Assembly (NCBI GenBank): GCA_022826005.1
Contig: JAJDVT010000043.1
Coordinates: forward strand, 25,071 to 89,070
Direction: 5' to 3'
DNA length: 64,000 bases
From: Gemmatimonadota bacterium
Lineage (GTDB): Bacteria > Gemmatimonadota > Gemmatimonadetes > Longimicrobiales > Gaopeijiaceae
Below are positions 17,939 through 26,867 of the stretch, in pieces (position 1 is the first letter of the stretch; each line of letters begins with the position of its first letter). The notes beneath the pieces are model-generated. The model had not been told where the DNA came from. It worked only from the letters and a program-made list of their open reading frames with translations, and searched no databases. The position numbers were made by a program, and so were the translations under genes.

Positions 17939-18243
17939 ATGTTGGATTCTTGTTCCCGGCCGGCACTCCGGCAGTTCCCCTCTTTGCTGTTCGCCGGCGC
18001 CCATTCCCTCATCATGGCCGGCCTCGTCGCTCTCGAGTATCCGGTCATTTCGCTCCAGCGAGTCGGCCCGGCGCCGGTTTGCGTCAGGCCCGACAAAGCC
18101 ATCTGCCTGGCCCGCGGAAGCCGTTGGTCCTCGAAGGGCTCGTGATTCTCATCGTGCTCGGCATGTGCCGATCCGTCGCACGCCGGCCCAGGGGCCTGAT
18201 GCCGGTACATCGGTTTCCGTCCCCGAACTGGAGGTCCGCATGA
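17939..18243 (+). pseudogene. Possible frameshifted small membrane protein
   Basis: In the 430-base gap before the DUF1028 gene a perfect AGGAGGAGGT ribosome site precedes ATG at 17939. That frame encodes a helix-like LLFAGAHSLIMAGLVALEYP and then loses coding character, stopping at 18145. In another frame the same stretch continues with LVLEGLVILIVLGMCRSVARR and ends at a TGA that overlaps the DUF1028 start by ATGA. Together they look like a two-helix membrane protein split by one frameshift, or an assembly error. No homologue is recognised, so this is tentative. Confidence 0.3.
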
Positions 18244-19283
18244 AAGAAGCCAGAGAGGGCCGCGCCATCGTCATCTTCCTCCTGATCCTCGCGCTGCTGC
18301 CGCACTGGACGCCGGCGGATGCGTCCGCGCAGGAGGATGATTCCGACTATCTGGCAACCTATTCGATCATCGCCCGTGATCCGGCGACCGGTGAACTCGG
18401 CATGGGCGTCCAGTCCAAGGCCTTCGCGGCCGGCAACCGGGCCATGCACGCAAAGGGCGGCGTGGCGGTCATCGCGCACCAGGCGTCGGCCAACCCCATG
18501 TACGGCGCGATCGGCGTCGACCTGATCGAGCGCGGCTACAGCCCGCAGGAGGCACTCGACATGATGGTGGCGAGCGACGAGGGGCGCGACCGGCGGCAGG
18601 TGGCGATTCTGGACATGGAGGGCCGCACGGCGGCCTGGACCGGAACCGGCGCAAGCGACTGGAAGGGCCACCGGTGTGGCCGGGACTTCTGCGCCCAGGG
18701 CAACATCCTGGCAGGTCCCGAGGTGGTCGACGCCATGGCAGCCTCCTTCGAGTCCTCCAGCGGCCCACTGGCCGAGCGGCTCATGGACGCGCTCGACGCG
18801 GCCGAGGCCGCGGGCGGGGACGCTCGCGGCAAGCAGTCGGGCGCGATCCTGGTGGTGGCTCCACGCGCGGGTAGTGGCGGGTTCAGCGACCGGGTGGTGG
18901 ACATCCGGGTGGACGACCACCCCGCGCCACTCAAGGAACTGCGGCGCGTGCTGAATCTCTTCCGATCCGGCCAGATGGTGCGCAACGCCAATGCAAGCAT
19001 GGCGCAGGGAAACCTGGAAGAGGCTCTGGCCACAGCCACCGCCGCGCGCGACAAGTCGCCGGAGAACGACAACGCGTGGGTGGCACTGGCCGCCGTGCAG
19101 ACGCGTATGGGACGGGACACGGATGCGCTGGAGTCGCTCCGCAGGGCAGTCGAGCTGAATCCCGGGCGCACGCGCACGCTGCCCCGGGACCGGAACTTCG
19201 AGACTCTCCACGAGCACCCGGATTTCCGGCGCCTGATCGGGGCCGATGATCCCGGCGCAGGTGCTCGTCTGACGGATAGATAG
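18240..19283 (+). CDS. DUF1028 (Ntn-hydrolase-like) secreted protein with C-terminal TPR
   Basis: A 347-residue protein with a signal peptide (hydrophobic residues about 10-30, cleavage near ASAQ). Residues about 38-235 match DUF1028: TYSIIARDPATGELGMGVQS, KGGVAVIAHQASANP, and DFCAQGNILAG, a fold related to N-terminal-nucleophile hydrolases. Residues about 260-325 form a TPR-like pair (NLEEALATATAARDKSPEND then MGRDTDALESLRRAVELNPG). The start at 18240 is in a GGAGGTCCGC context and makes an ATGA with a preceding open frame. Precise activity unknown. Confidence 0.9.
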   Translation: MKEAREGRAIVIFLLILALLPHWTPADASAQEDDSDYLATYSIIARDPATGELGMGVQSKAFAAGNRAMHAKGGVAVIAHQASANPMYGAIGVDLIERGYSPQEALDMMVASDEGRDRRQVAILDMEGRTAAWTGTGASDWKGHRCGRDFCAQGNILAGPEVVDAMAASFESSSGPLAERLMDALDAAEAAGGDARGKQSGAILVVAPRAGSGGFSDRVVDIRVDDHPAPLKELRRVLNLFRSGQMVRNANASMAQGNLEEALATATAARDKSPENDNAWVALAAVQTRMGRDTDALESLRRAVELNPGRTRTLPRDRNFETLHEHPDFRRLIGADDPGAGARLTDR

Positions 19284-19354
19284 TGCAACGTCGCCGCGGG
19301 CGATCTGCCCGCTTCAAGTCTTCCTTCAAGACCGCCATGTGCGAGGAGGTCATG

Positions 19355-22300
19355 ATGCTCGAATTATGTCTGCAAAGCGTAGGCGCCAACTGGACAGCTC
19401 CAAGGAGATCGGCACGATGTATGCCAATCCTTGGCGCGTGTCTGTCTCTGCTGGTCCCCGTCAGCGCGGCGGCGCAGAACACCGCGACGGTGACCGGTCT
19501 GGTCTCGGACGCGAACACGCTGGTCCCCCTGAGCGGCGTCGAGATCCAGGTCCAGGGTACCGGCATCAATGTGGCCACCAACAACGACGGCCGGTTCATT
19601 CTCCTGAACGTTCCGGTGGGGGACGTCGTTGTCACGGCGTCGCTGATCGGCCGCCGTACCGCTGAACAGGAGGTGACGGTCACGGCCGACACACCGACGG
19701 AGGTGAATTTCCTCCTGGTCGAGACGGCGATCAACCTCGATGAGATCGTGGTTACCGGCACGGCAGGGGAACAGCAGGCCCGTTCCCTGGGGACCACGGT
19801 CGGATCCCTCCCGGTGGCCGAAACGCAGGTAATCGCTCCCCGAGACAACTTCGAGACCATGCTGGGGGGCGCCGTGCCGGGCGTGAACGTAGCCTACGGC
19901 GGCGGCCACGTCGGAGGCGGCAACAACATACGCATCCGGGGAGCCGGATCCATGGTCCTCTCAGGGCAGCCACTCATCTACATCGACGGTGTCCGGGTGA
20001 ACAGCGGCGGTCCGGGGGCCGAAGGGTCCCTTGGCGTGGGCACGCAGAGTCCGTCCACGCGGCTGAACGACATCAGCCCGGAACTCATCGAGTCCATCGA
20101 GATCATCAAGGGTCCGGCGGCGGCTACGCTCTACGGGACGGAGGCGTCGAACGGGGTCATCAACATCATCACCAAGCGAGGCGCTCGGGGCGCCCCCGTT
20201 TTCACTCTGACGTCGAAGGTCGGGCAGAACTGGTATCGGGATCCCAAGGAGCACTGGCCGGGAAGTTTCTACACCTGCACCGGCCGCGGGACGGACCCGT
20301 GCACTCCCGGTGAGATCGTGGAAGTGAACGTCTTCAAGCGCGACTACGAGGTCCACGGCATGGAGCACTTCCAGGTCGGCATGCCTCTTGGAAGCGTCGG
20401 TACCGTCTCGGGAGGCACCGACGCGGTCCGGTATCATTTCACGCTGGGCTGGGATTTTGATGAAGGACCCGTCCCAAACAATACCAACAACAGGCTGGAC
20501 GCACGTGCGAACCTCAACTGGCTGCCCCGCGAGGACCTGACGGTGGACTTCGGCTTCGGGGGGATTCGCTCCGAACTGCACACCACGACGGGGCGCCAGC
20601 CCGCGCGTGTCACAGGGTTCCATTGGTCCTGCCCTGGCGGTGGATGCGAGATCGGTACAGGGACGCCTAACGCGCTGGATGGTGCTTTCCGCGGCTATAT
20701 CGCGTATCTGCCGGACCTGTACGACGAGTTGCTCGATTCCGGGCAGAAAGTCTATCGCAGCATCTATACGCTAACGGCCACGCATCGCCCATTCGACTGG
20801 CTCACCCACCGGTTGGTCGTGGGACTGGACCAAGCGGAGACGAACGGTTTCCGGCTCAATCGCCACTCGTCGGGGCGGGTTGGCATCAGCGGCCGTCAGG
20901 GCGACAAGAGGCTCGAATTTCGCAACACCGACAATTTCAGCTTCGACTACTCCGGTACGTTGACCTACGAGCCTGTAGCCGGGTTCTCGCTGGCGACATC
21001 GTCCGGTGCCCAGTACTACGAGCGGTCCTCGGAGTGGCTCGCGGGGCGTGGCTCACGCTTCGCGGTGCCCAGTCTCGAGACGATCTCCGCGGGAGAGACC
21101 CGAGAGACATCCGATGGCTTTTCCAGCAACAAGACCGTCGGGGTGTATGTACAGGAGCAAGCTTCCTGGCAGAACCGAATCTTCCTGACGGGTGCTCTCC
21201 GAGGGGACGACAACTCCGCCTTCGGGGCGGACTACGACTTCGTAGTCTATCCGAAGCTGAGCGCGAGTTGGGTTGTCTCGGAGGAGTCCGCGCTGGAGGG
21301 TTTGGACTGGATCAACTCGCTGCGGCTCCGGACAGCCTGGGGGAAAGCCGGACAGCAGCCCGATCAGTTCGCAGCGGTGAGGCTCTACAATCCGGAGCCG
21401 GGATACCAGGGCGCGGGCGGCGTGACTCCCTTGACGATCGGAAACTCCGACGTGCAGCCCGAGGTTGGCGTGGAGACCGAGATCGGCTTCGACGCCGGGC
21501 TCTTCAACGACCGGGTCGGTCTCGAGTTTACCTACTACGACCAAAGGCGGACGAATGCCCTGATCAGCGTTCCGGTTAAGCCCTCGACCGGCTTTCCCGG
21601 CTCCCAGCTCAGGAATATCGGAGAGATTCAGAACACGGGAATCGAACTCGGGCTCAACGTGGATGCATACCAGGGTCCGACCGTGGGGGTCGAGTTCGGC
21701 CTCGCGCTCCACATGAACAGGAATGAGGTGCTCGATCTGGGGGGACTGGACCCGATTCCGGTGTTCGGGCGGAACTTTACAACCGGGTGGACGGGCCAGC
21801 GCCACGCAGTGGGCTTCCCGCTTGGGTCCATTTTCCTGCCTGTGGTGGTGTCGTCCGACATCGTGGGCACAGGCTTGCAAGCGCGCGCGACGAACGTGAT
21901 GTGCGAAAGCGGTCCGATCGCAGCGCCGGGCACCCGAATCACCCGGGGAGGAGGTCCTCCTGTGCCGTGCACCAGCGGAGAGACCGCACCCGAGGTCTAC
22001 AGGGGCTCGACTGTTCCAACACGCGAAATGGCTTTCAACGCGACCGTGTCGTTCCTGGACAACACACGCTTTTACGTCGACCTGCAATACGTGGGCGGGC
22101 ACACCATGGTGGACGGGATCACGGCGGGCTCCCACCTTTTCTTCCGGAACACAAGGGCGATCAACGAGAAGACCGACCCGATCTTCCTCGGCTACGACGA
22201 AATCGGGGAAGTCAACCCTTCGGGCATCTTCGACGCGTCTCAGCTCACCATGCGCAGCGTGTCGCTGAGTCACAGTTTTTCAGGTGAAATGGCCGCGAGA

Positions 22301-22513
22301 CTCGGTGCCTCCCGGCTCAATCTGACGCTCTCCGGTCAGAACCTCTGGAGGATATGGAGAGCGCAGAGCGAAGCCTTTGGGCACCCCATCGTCGATTCGG
22401 AGATTCGGGACACCGGCGCAAGGAATACCGACCCCGGAGGGATCTCAGCCTATACGCAGGACGGTTTCCCGATGTTCAAACGTTTCTTGGCGACCGTGCG
22501 GGTGACCTGGTGA
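19355..22513 (+). CDS. SusC/RagA-type TonB-linked outer-membrane protein, second copy
   Basis: A protein of about 1052 residues. The start is one of two adjacent ATGs (19352/19355) behind a GAGGAGGT site; another in-frame ATG about 22 codons later, just before the hydrophobic stretch, is also possible. Signal peptide (cleavage near SAAAQ), carboxypeptidase-regulatory domain (about 45-125), plug (about 130-285) with EIVVTGTAGEQ, YIDGVRVNSGG and the IEIIKGPAAATLYG signature, then a full beta-barrel ending FLATVRVTW. It is followed 68 bases later by its SusD partner. Compared with the SusC gene at 341 it shares the architecture but has diverged in the barrel, so it probably imports a different ligand. 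Confidence 0.95.
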   Translation: MLELCLQSVGANWTAPRRSARCMPILGACLSLLVPVSAAAQNTATVTGLVSDANTLVPLSGVEIQVQGTGINVATNNDGRFILLNVPVGDVVVTASLIGRRTAEQEVTVTADTPTEVNFLLVETAINLDEIVVTGTAGEQQARSLGTTVGSLPVAETQVIAPRDNFETMLGGAVPGVNVAYGGGHVGGGNNIRIRGAGSMVLSGQPLIYIDGVRVNSGGPGAEGSLGVGTQSPSTRLNDISPELIESIEIIKGPAAATLYGTEASNGVINIITKRGARGAPVFTLTSKVGQNWYRDPKEHWPGSFYTCTGRGTDPCTPGEIVEVNVFKRDYEVHGMEHFQVGMPLGSVGTVSGGTDAVRYHFTLGWDFDEGPVPNNTNNRLDARANLNWLPREDLTVDFGFGGIRSELHTTTGRQPARVTGFHWSCPGGGCEIGTGTPNALDGAFRGYIAYLPDLYDELLDSGQKVYRSIYTLTATHRPFDWLTHRLVVGLDQAETNGFRLNRHSSGRVGISGRQGDKRLEFRNTDNFSFDYSGTLTYEPVAGFSLATSSGAQYYERSSEWLAGRGSRFAVPSLETISAGETRETSDGFSSNKTVGVYVQEQASWQNRIFLTGALRGDDNSAFGADYDFVVYPKLSASWVVSEESALEGLDWINSLRLRTAWGKAGQQPDQFAAVRLYNPEPGYQGAGGVTPLTIGNSDVQPEVGVETEIGFDAGLFNDRVGLEFTYYDQRRTNALISVPVKPSTGFPGSQLRNIGEIQNTGIELGLNVDAYQGPTVGVEFGLALHMNRNEVLDLGGLDPIPVFGRNFTTGWTGQRHAVGFPLGSIFLPVVVSSDIVGTGLQARATNVMCESGPIAAPGTRITRGGGPPVPCTSGETAPEVYRGSTVPTREMAFNATVSFLDNTRFYVDLQYVGGHTMVDGITAGSHLFFRNTRAINEKTDPIFLGYDEIGEVNPSGIFDASQLTMRSVSLSHSFSGEMAARLGASRLNLTLSGQNLWRIWRAQSEAFGHPIVDSEIRDTGARNTDPGGISAYTQDGFPMFKRFLATVRVTW

Positions 22514-22581
22514 TGCGCGCGCAGGTGGAGGGACCCAGAAACGAATTGTTGATTTCAGACGAAACCACAGAGGGACGTGTC

Positions 22582-23913
22582 ATGAATAGATTGATTGAGA
22601 TGGTGCCGTGGTCGCGGAGGCTGTGCGGCATTGTGGCGCTTTCGGTGGCCCTTGGGGTGGCGGGGTGCGACACTGCCGAGCTCCTCGAGGTGGATCTTCC
22701 GGGTAACGTCACGGCCGATGACATCGAGAATCCCAGTTTGGCCGGTACCATGCGGGTATCCGCCATCGGTGACTTCGAGTGGGCGTGGGATGAGTACGTA
22801 GACTTCGCGGCCAAACATTCGGACGAGTACATCCAGTCTTCCGGAAACTTCACCGGACGGCGACTGCAGATCCGGGATATCCCGGCTAATGAGCCACGGT
22901 ATCAGGACAACATCTTTGGCCGGCTCCATCGGGCGAGGGTCATGCTCGAGAGCCATTTTGACCGGCTTCAGACCTTTGCCGACGGTGACGTCCTGAACCG
23001 GACCCAGTACCTGGCCGAGATGCGGACGTATGGGGCCTTTATCTACGTGGTCTTCGGCGAGGGCTTCTGCGGAACGCCGCTCAACGGAGACGGCGTGGTC
23101 CGGACCCCGGAACAGCTCCTGGAGATCGCCGTGGAGCAGTTTACGGAGGCCCTGAGCATCGCCGGGCAGTTGGGGACGAGGCGGGGTCAGGAACTCGTGC
23201 AGGCGGCGCGGATTGGACGCGCCCGGGCGTACCTCAACCTGGATCAGTATTCCAACGCCATCGCCGACGCGCAGTCGATCGTGAACGATCCCGACCTCGA
23301 TTTCTACGCAACTCGGGAGTATGGAGAGAATCGGCGCGAGAACTCGATGGCGAACACGAACGAGCTCGATACCAACCAGCAGTCGACCGTCGCCCCGAGC
23401 TACCGTGACGTGCGGTGGAAGGGCGTGCCCGACCCCCGGGTGACGGTCATGGAAACCGGGCTCATCGGCCACGACAACGCCACCATCGTCTGGCGCCACA
23501 ACAAGACGCCCGAGAGTTTCCCCGCGGGCGCGGCCCAGGACGTCATCATCGCTTCGTCGCGTGAGGCCCGCATGATCATTGCCGAGGCCTCGGCAATGAC
23601 CGGGGATCTGGCCACGGCGATCAGCATCATGGATGATTTCCACACCGCTGCCGGGATTCCTCCGATCACCGCGGAAGACGTGCCTACCCAGGACGACGTC
23701 ATCCGGCAAGTCATCGAGGAGCGCCGTCGGGAGTTCTTCGTCGAAGGCGGTCATCGCCAGAGGGACCATCTGCGGTGGCGGGGTACCCAGTTCAACATCC
23801 CGTATCTCGGTGAACCCGGCTCCGATCATCCGAACGGGGTCGACCAGTACGGTCAGGTCTACGGCAACACAACTTGCTTCCCAATCGCTCAGAACGAGCA
23901 GGTGGGAAGCTGA
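22582..23913 (+). CDS. SusD/RagB-like outer-membrane lipoprotein
   Basis: A 443-residue surface lipoprotein. Signal peptide with lipobox-like GVAGC (about residue 29) followed by DTAELLEVDLPGNV, then an alpha-helical TPR-like SusD core, including FGEGFCGTPLNGDG and the repeats around ARIGRARAYLNLDQYSNAIADAQ, and a late IRQVIEERRREFFVEGGHRQRDHLRW, the usual SusD C-terminal segment. ATG at 22582 is chosen because the frame upstream of it overlaps the SusC gene. It binds ligand over the SusC pore. A strong terminator follows the stop. Confidence 0.93.
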   Translation: MNRLIEMVPWSRRLCGIVALSVALGVAGCDTAELLEVDLPGNVTADDIENPSLAGTMRVSAIGDFEWAWDEYVDFAAKHSDEYIQSSGNFTGRRLQIRDIPANEPRYQDNIFGRLHRARVMLESHFDRLQTFADGDVLNRTQYLAEMRTYGAFIYVVFGEGFCGTPLNGDGVVRTPEQLLEIAVEQFTEALSIAGQLGTRRGQELVQAARIGRARAYLNLDQYSNAIADAQSIVNDPDLDFYATREYGENRRENSMANTNELDTNQQSTVAPSYRDVRWKGVPDPRVTVMETGLIGHDNATIVWRHNKTPESFPAGAAQDVIIASSREARMIIAEASAMTGDLATAISIMDDFHTAAGIPPITAEDVPTQDDVIRQVIEERRREFFVEGGHRQRDHLRWRGTQFNIPYLGEPGSDHPNGVDQYGQVYGNTTCFPIAQNEQVGS

Positions 23914-23926
23914 TCTCACACTCCGT

Positions 23927-23985
23927 GGAAGCTGACTCCGGCCTCCCGCTGCGGGAGGTCGGAGGCTTCCGGGGAGTTCTTTTTC
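23927..23985 (+). terminator. Rho-independent terminator after SusC/SusD
   Basis: A long hairpin begins about 14 bases after the SusD stop. Arms CTCCGGCCTCCCGC (23935-23948) and GCGGGAGGTCGGAG (23950-23963) pair with one wobble, flanked by GGAAGC/GCTTCC with a small bulge, and a T-rich run (TTCTTTTTC) ends at 23985. It separates the plus-strand operon from the convergent plug-only gene, whose stop is at 23986. Confidence 0.85.
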
Positions 23986-24792
23986 CTAACCGCCCCGGCT
24001 CATCGTCTCAACCAGGATGACGCCCGCCGCGGCACCCGGGTACCGCGATGTCGATGCGGGTCCGCGCAGCACTCGGATCCGCGTTACGGACGTTGCCGGG
24101 ATCTGCTCGAGAGTCAACATTGCCCGGTCCTGTCCGCCGGCGTCGATCCTGACGCCGTCCAGGTAGATTTGTGGTTCCTCGCTCAGCAGGAACGAGTTGA
24201 CGCCTCTGAGTCGAATCCTCACTCCGGTCCCGACTCCCCCCTGGGGTTGCTGGGCCGCGACGCCGGGAACGCCCGTCAGCAGGAGGTCAGCAGCAGTTCG
24301 TGAACTCGCACCGGTTCCGCTGACCTGCGCTTCCGAGTGCCCGCGTCCAAGATCGTCGCGTCGCGGGACCTCCACCAGGAGCTGATCGAGCACGACCGAG
24401 ACGCGGTGGACATGGAAGTGGATCAGCGATTCCTCCAACGGAGTGATCTCCACTGTTTCGACGAGGGTGATGAACCCGTCTCCCTCGACGCGCACCACCA
24501 CTTCCCCGGCGGGAACGTTGAGGAGCCGGAACCACCCGTCGGCGTCCGTGCGAGTGCGATGGTGGGCGAATTCCGGAAGTTCCACCAGGGCCCCAGGTAC
24601 GGGCTCGAGGCCTTCCTCATCCAACACCAGGCCCATCACCGAACCGGATTCCTGAAGCCCGGCGGCGCCTTCGTTCGCCGCAAAAGCAGCCACCAGCGCG
24701 TACACACCAGGGATGAGTTTTCGTGTAGCGTGGAGGGGACGCTTTACCAAACGCGCTTTTTCCACCATAGCGTTCTCTGCGGCTGGATCCAT
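23986..24792 (-). CDS. Plug-only TonB-receptor-like protein, second copy
   Basis: A 268-residue protein with a hydrophobic N-terminal segment (about 25-43). A carboxypeptidase-regulatory-like domain (about 50-130: SVMGLVLDEEGLEPVPGA, DGWFRLLNVPAGEVVV) is followed by a TonB plug (about 150-268: IRLRGVNSFLL, QIYLDGVRIDAGG and VTRIRVLRGPAS). It ends after the plug, with no barrel. Layout and length match the gene at 3794, and both lie beside a SusC/SusD pair. Its conserved plug motifs argue against decay. Function unknown. Confidence 0.8.
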   Translation of the reverse strand: MDPAAENAMVEKARLVKRPLHATRKLIPGVYALVAAFAANEGAAGLQESGSVMGLVLDEEGLEPVPGALVELPEFAHHRTRTDADGWFRLLNVPAGEVVVRVEGDGFITLVETVEITPLEESLIHFHVHRVSVVLDQLLVEVPRRDDLGRGHSEAQVSGTGASSRTAADLLLTGVPGVAAQQPQGGVGTGVRIRLRGVNSFLLSEEPQIYLDGVRIDAGGQDRAMLTLEQIPATSVTRIRVLRGPASTSRYPGAAAGVILVETMSRGG

Positions 24793-24844
24793 CTTCTATC
24801 GGTACCCACGCCAGGCCGAAAAGCTTCCCGCGCGACCCCGCACC

Positions 24845-25570
24845 TCAGTACCCCACCCCCAGCGCTCCGCACAGCCAGCGCTGGAACGGCGCGGCGTCCC
24901 GGCACAACCGGGTGAATTCATCCAGGAACCCCTCGGACGAGACCGTTTCCTCGTCGAGATACGCGACACCGATGAAGTCCTTGCGCCGGAGATCCACGAT
25001 GAGCGGATGGTCCACACTGAAGCCCTTGGGGGCGCGGATCAGGGAATCGCCCTCAAGCTCGAACGACGCCCGAAAGCCCTCGTCCCGGGAGGCCCGCAGC
25101 CACGCATCCGGGTCTTCGTCGATCGCTTCCCGGATCTTCCGCAGGGCGGGACCACCAGGCCGCCAGATGCCGCAGCCCACGAAGACGCTGCCCGGCTCCA
25201 GGTGCAGGTAGAACCCGGGCGCGTGCGCGTCCTTCGCCGCCTCATGCCGGAAGTGGATGCCGGTGTGGGTCTTGTACGGGCTCTTGTCCCTGGAGAAGCG
25301 CGTGTCCCGATAGATGCGGAACAGCGAGCCGCCGTTGGCCCGGGGATCCGCGCGGAAGCGGGGGCCGATGCGCGCAAGGCGGGGTCCGAAGTCGGAGATG
25401 AACCGGAGGGCCGGCGCCTTCACGTCGCCCTCATAGCGTGGCTTGTTCGCCGCAAACCAGTCGCGGTTGTTGTTTGCAGCGAGTTCGGTGAGGAAATCGA
25501 AGGTCGCGGGCGTGAAATGGGCGCGGTTCATGGGCGTGACGGTATTGGATGGAGATGGAGGCTGAGGCAT
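24845..25570 (-). CDS. DUF2461/TIGR02453 family protein
   Basis: A 241-residue cytosolic protein matching the TIGR02453 family over its full length: FTPATFDFLTELAANNNRDWF at the start, then LFRIYRDTRFSRDKSPYKTH, GFYLHLEPGSVFVGCGIW, and a C-terminal LCRDAAPFQRWLCGALG. The family is widespread and its function unknown. An alternative ATG lies 13 codons downstream (25531), directly before the conserved start; neither has a clear ribosome site. Confidence 0.88.
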   Translation of the reverse strand: MPQPPSPSNTVTPMNRAHFTPATFDFLTELAANNNRDWFAANKPRYEGDVKAPALRFISDFGPRLARIGPRFRADPRANGGSLFRIYRDTRFSRDKSPYKTHTGIHFRHEAAKDAHAPGFYLHLEPGSVFVGCGIWRPGGPALRKIREAIDEDPDAWLRASRDEGFRASFELEGDSLIRAPKGFSVDHPLIVDLRRKDFIGVAYLDEETVSSEGFLDEFTRLCRDAAPFQRWLCGALGVGY

Positions 25571-25610
25571 AACCTAACACGGTGGTCCCGCGCCTCGGGT
25601 CAGTGCCCAG

Positions 25611-26495
25611 TCAGGCCCGGCCGCCGGAGCGGGCATCCCAGCAGGCGCGCATCCGTGCGATGAAGCGTCCCGGCTTCTCCGCATAGACCCGCCCGCCGAT
25701 CGTGATCGCGGCCGCCTCCAGCTCGCGTGCCAGACACCCTCCCGCCGCCAGGACGGACTCACGCTCGTGCTCGCTCCCCGCGAGTCCGGGCGACTTCGAA
25801 AGCAGGGCGCGAAGCTGGTGCAGATCGTGATGATCGCCGAGCAGATCCCCCAGCCTGCGTGCCGTCCCGGCAGCGCCCGCCAGGACATCGGGCCCAAGCC
25901 CGACCAGCAGCTCCAGATGGTGACGATGGTACTTGACATCCTTGCGCCACTCATGGAGAGCGGTCGCGGACGCGCCTCGGACCGCTCCGCGGAGGCCCTT
26001 GCGCCCGCGTCGATAGGTCGCGCGCAGGCCCGGCTCGATGGTCTCGAATCCTCCTCCTGCCAGCGGCCATCCCGCGATCCGCTCCCGGGCTTCCGCCAGG
26101 CCTTCGATCAGCACAGCCAGCACATTGGCGTCCCTGAACTGGAGCCCGCCGCGAGCCGAGTAGCGGGCCTCCAGCTTCCGGCGCAGGGTTGCATCCGCGG
26201 AGTCCCCCAGCCGGTCCAGCGTCTCGAGACTCGCCTGAGCCTCGCGCACCCCTGCCAATTGGCGGGCAGCGTCCCGAAAAAAGCGGTTTTCCCGCCGGAA
26301 GGCGGGCCCCAGCGGGAGCGCCACCAGCCGCAGCAGCGCGCGAATGGCCTTGAAGCGCTTGCGCGCGTCATGAATCCCCCTGGACCTCCCCTCGCGGGCC
26401 CCGTCGAGCGCCGTCATGGCCCGGTCAACCTCCTCCCGGGCAACCCGGCGGATCTCCGCCGCAACGTCCCGGTGAAGCCTGATCTCGAACGCCAT
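25611..26495 (-). CDS. CHAD domain protein
   Basis: A 294-residue protein. It is almost wholly a CHAD domain: HDARKRFKAIRALLRLV, REAQASLETLDRLGD, ALHEWRKDVKYHRHHLELL and LGDLLGDHHDLHQL show the paired histidines and surrounding basic residues that define the family. CHAD helical domains bind inorganic polyphosphate and often accompany CYTH phosphatases or polyphosphate granules; no CYTH gene is here. The ATG at 26495 (MAFEIRLHRD) is preferred over one eight codons upstream. Confidence 0.9.
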   Translation of the reverse strand: MAFEIRLHRDVAAEIRRVAREEVDRAMTALDGAREGRSRGIHDARKRFKAIRALLRLVALPLGPAFRRENRFFRDAARQLAGVREAQASLETLDRLGDSADATLRRKLEARYSARGGLQFRDANVLAVLIEGLAEARERIAGWPLAGGGFETIEPGLRATYRRGRKGLRGAVRGASATALHEWRKDVKYHRHHLELLVGLGPDVLAGAAGTARRLGDLLGDHHDLHQLRALLSKSPGLAGSEHERESVLAAGGCLARELEAAAITIGGRVYAEKPGRFIARMRACWDARSGGRA

Positions 26496-26696
26496 GCGAG
26501 TCCCACGGTTCGTGCGCACCTGCTACCGAAGGGAGAATGCGGACGGAATCCCGGATCGGACAACCGTCCGGGCTCCGAAGGGCGTCTCCGCCATCGTTGA
26601 CACGCCATCCGGGGCTGGGCAGATTCGACCTGAACAACCCTGTCCGGCGCGTCCGGACGGGCCCTGCCTGCGCAATCCCAGCCGAGAGATCGATCG

Positions 26697-26867
26697 ATGG
26701 CCGCTGCCCGTCACAATCCCCTCCTTTTCTACGTCCTGCTGATCGCCACCTTCGTGATGTCCTACGGAGTGATCTGGTTCGTCGTCAGTGCCAACGCGGC
26801 GTCGGTCGGCGTCGCCCTGGTGGGTGCCGCGGTGGTTTTCCTCACCGGCCGGAAGGTCTGCCAATGA
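26697..26867 (+). CDS. Small two-helix membrane protein
   Basis: A 56-residue protein below the usual length cut-off. It begins MAAARHNPLLFYVLLIATF and has two transmembrane helices (about 9-29 and 34-50), ending GRKVCQ. Its TGA overlaps the ATG of the metallo-beta-lactamase-fold gene (ATGA), so the two are translationally coupled, which supports it being real. Family not recognised. Confidence 0.6.
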   Translation: MAAARHNPLLFYVLLIATFVMSYGVIWFVVSANAASVGVALVGAAVVFLTGRKVCQ

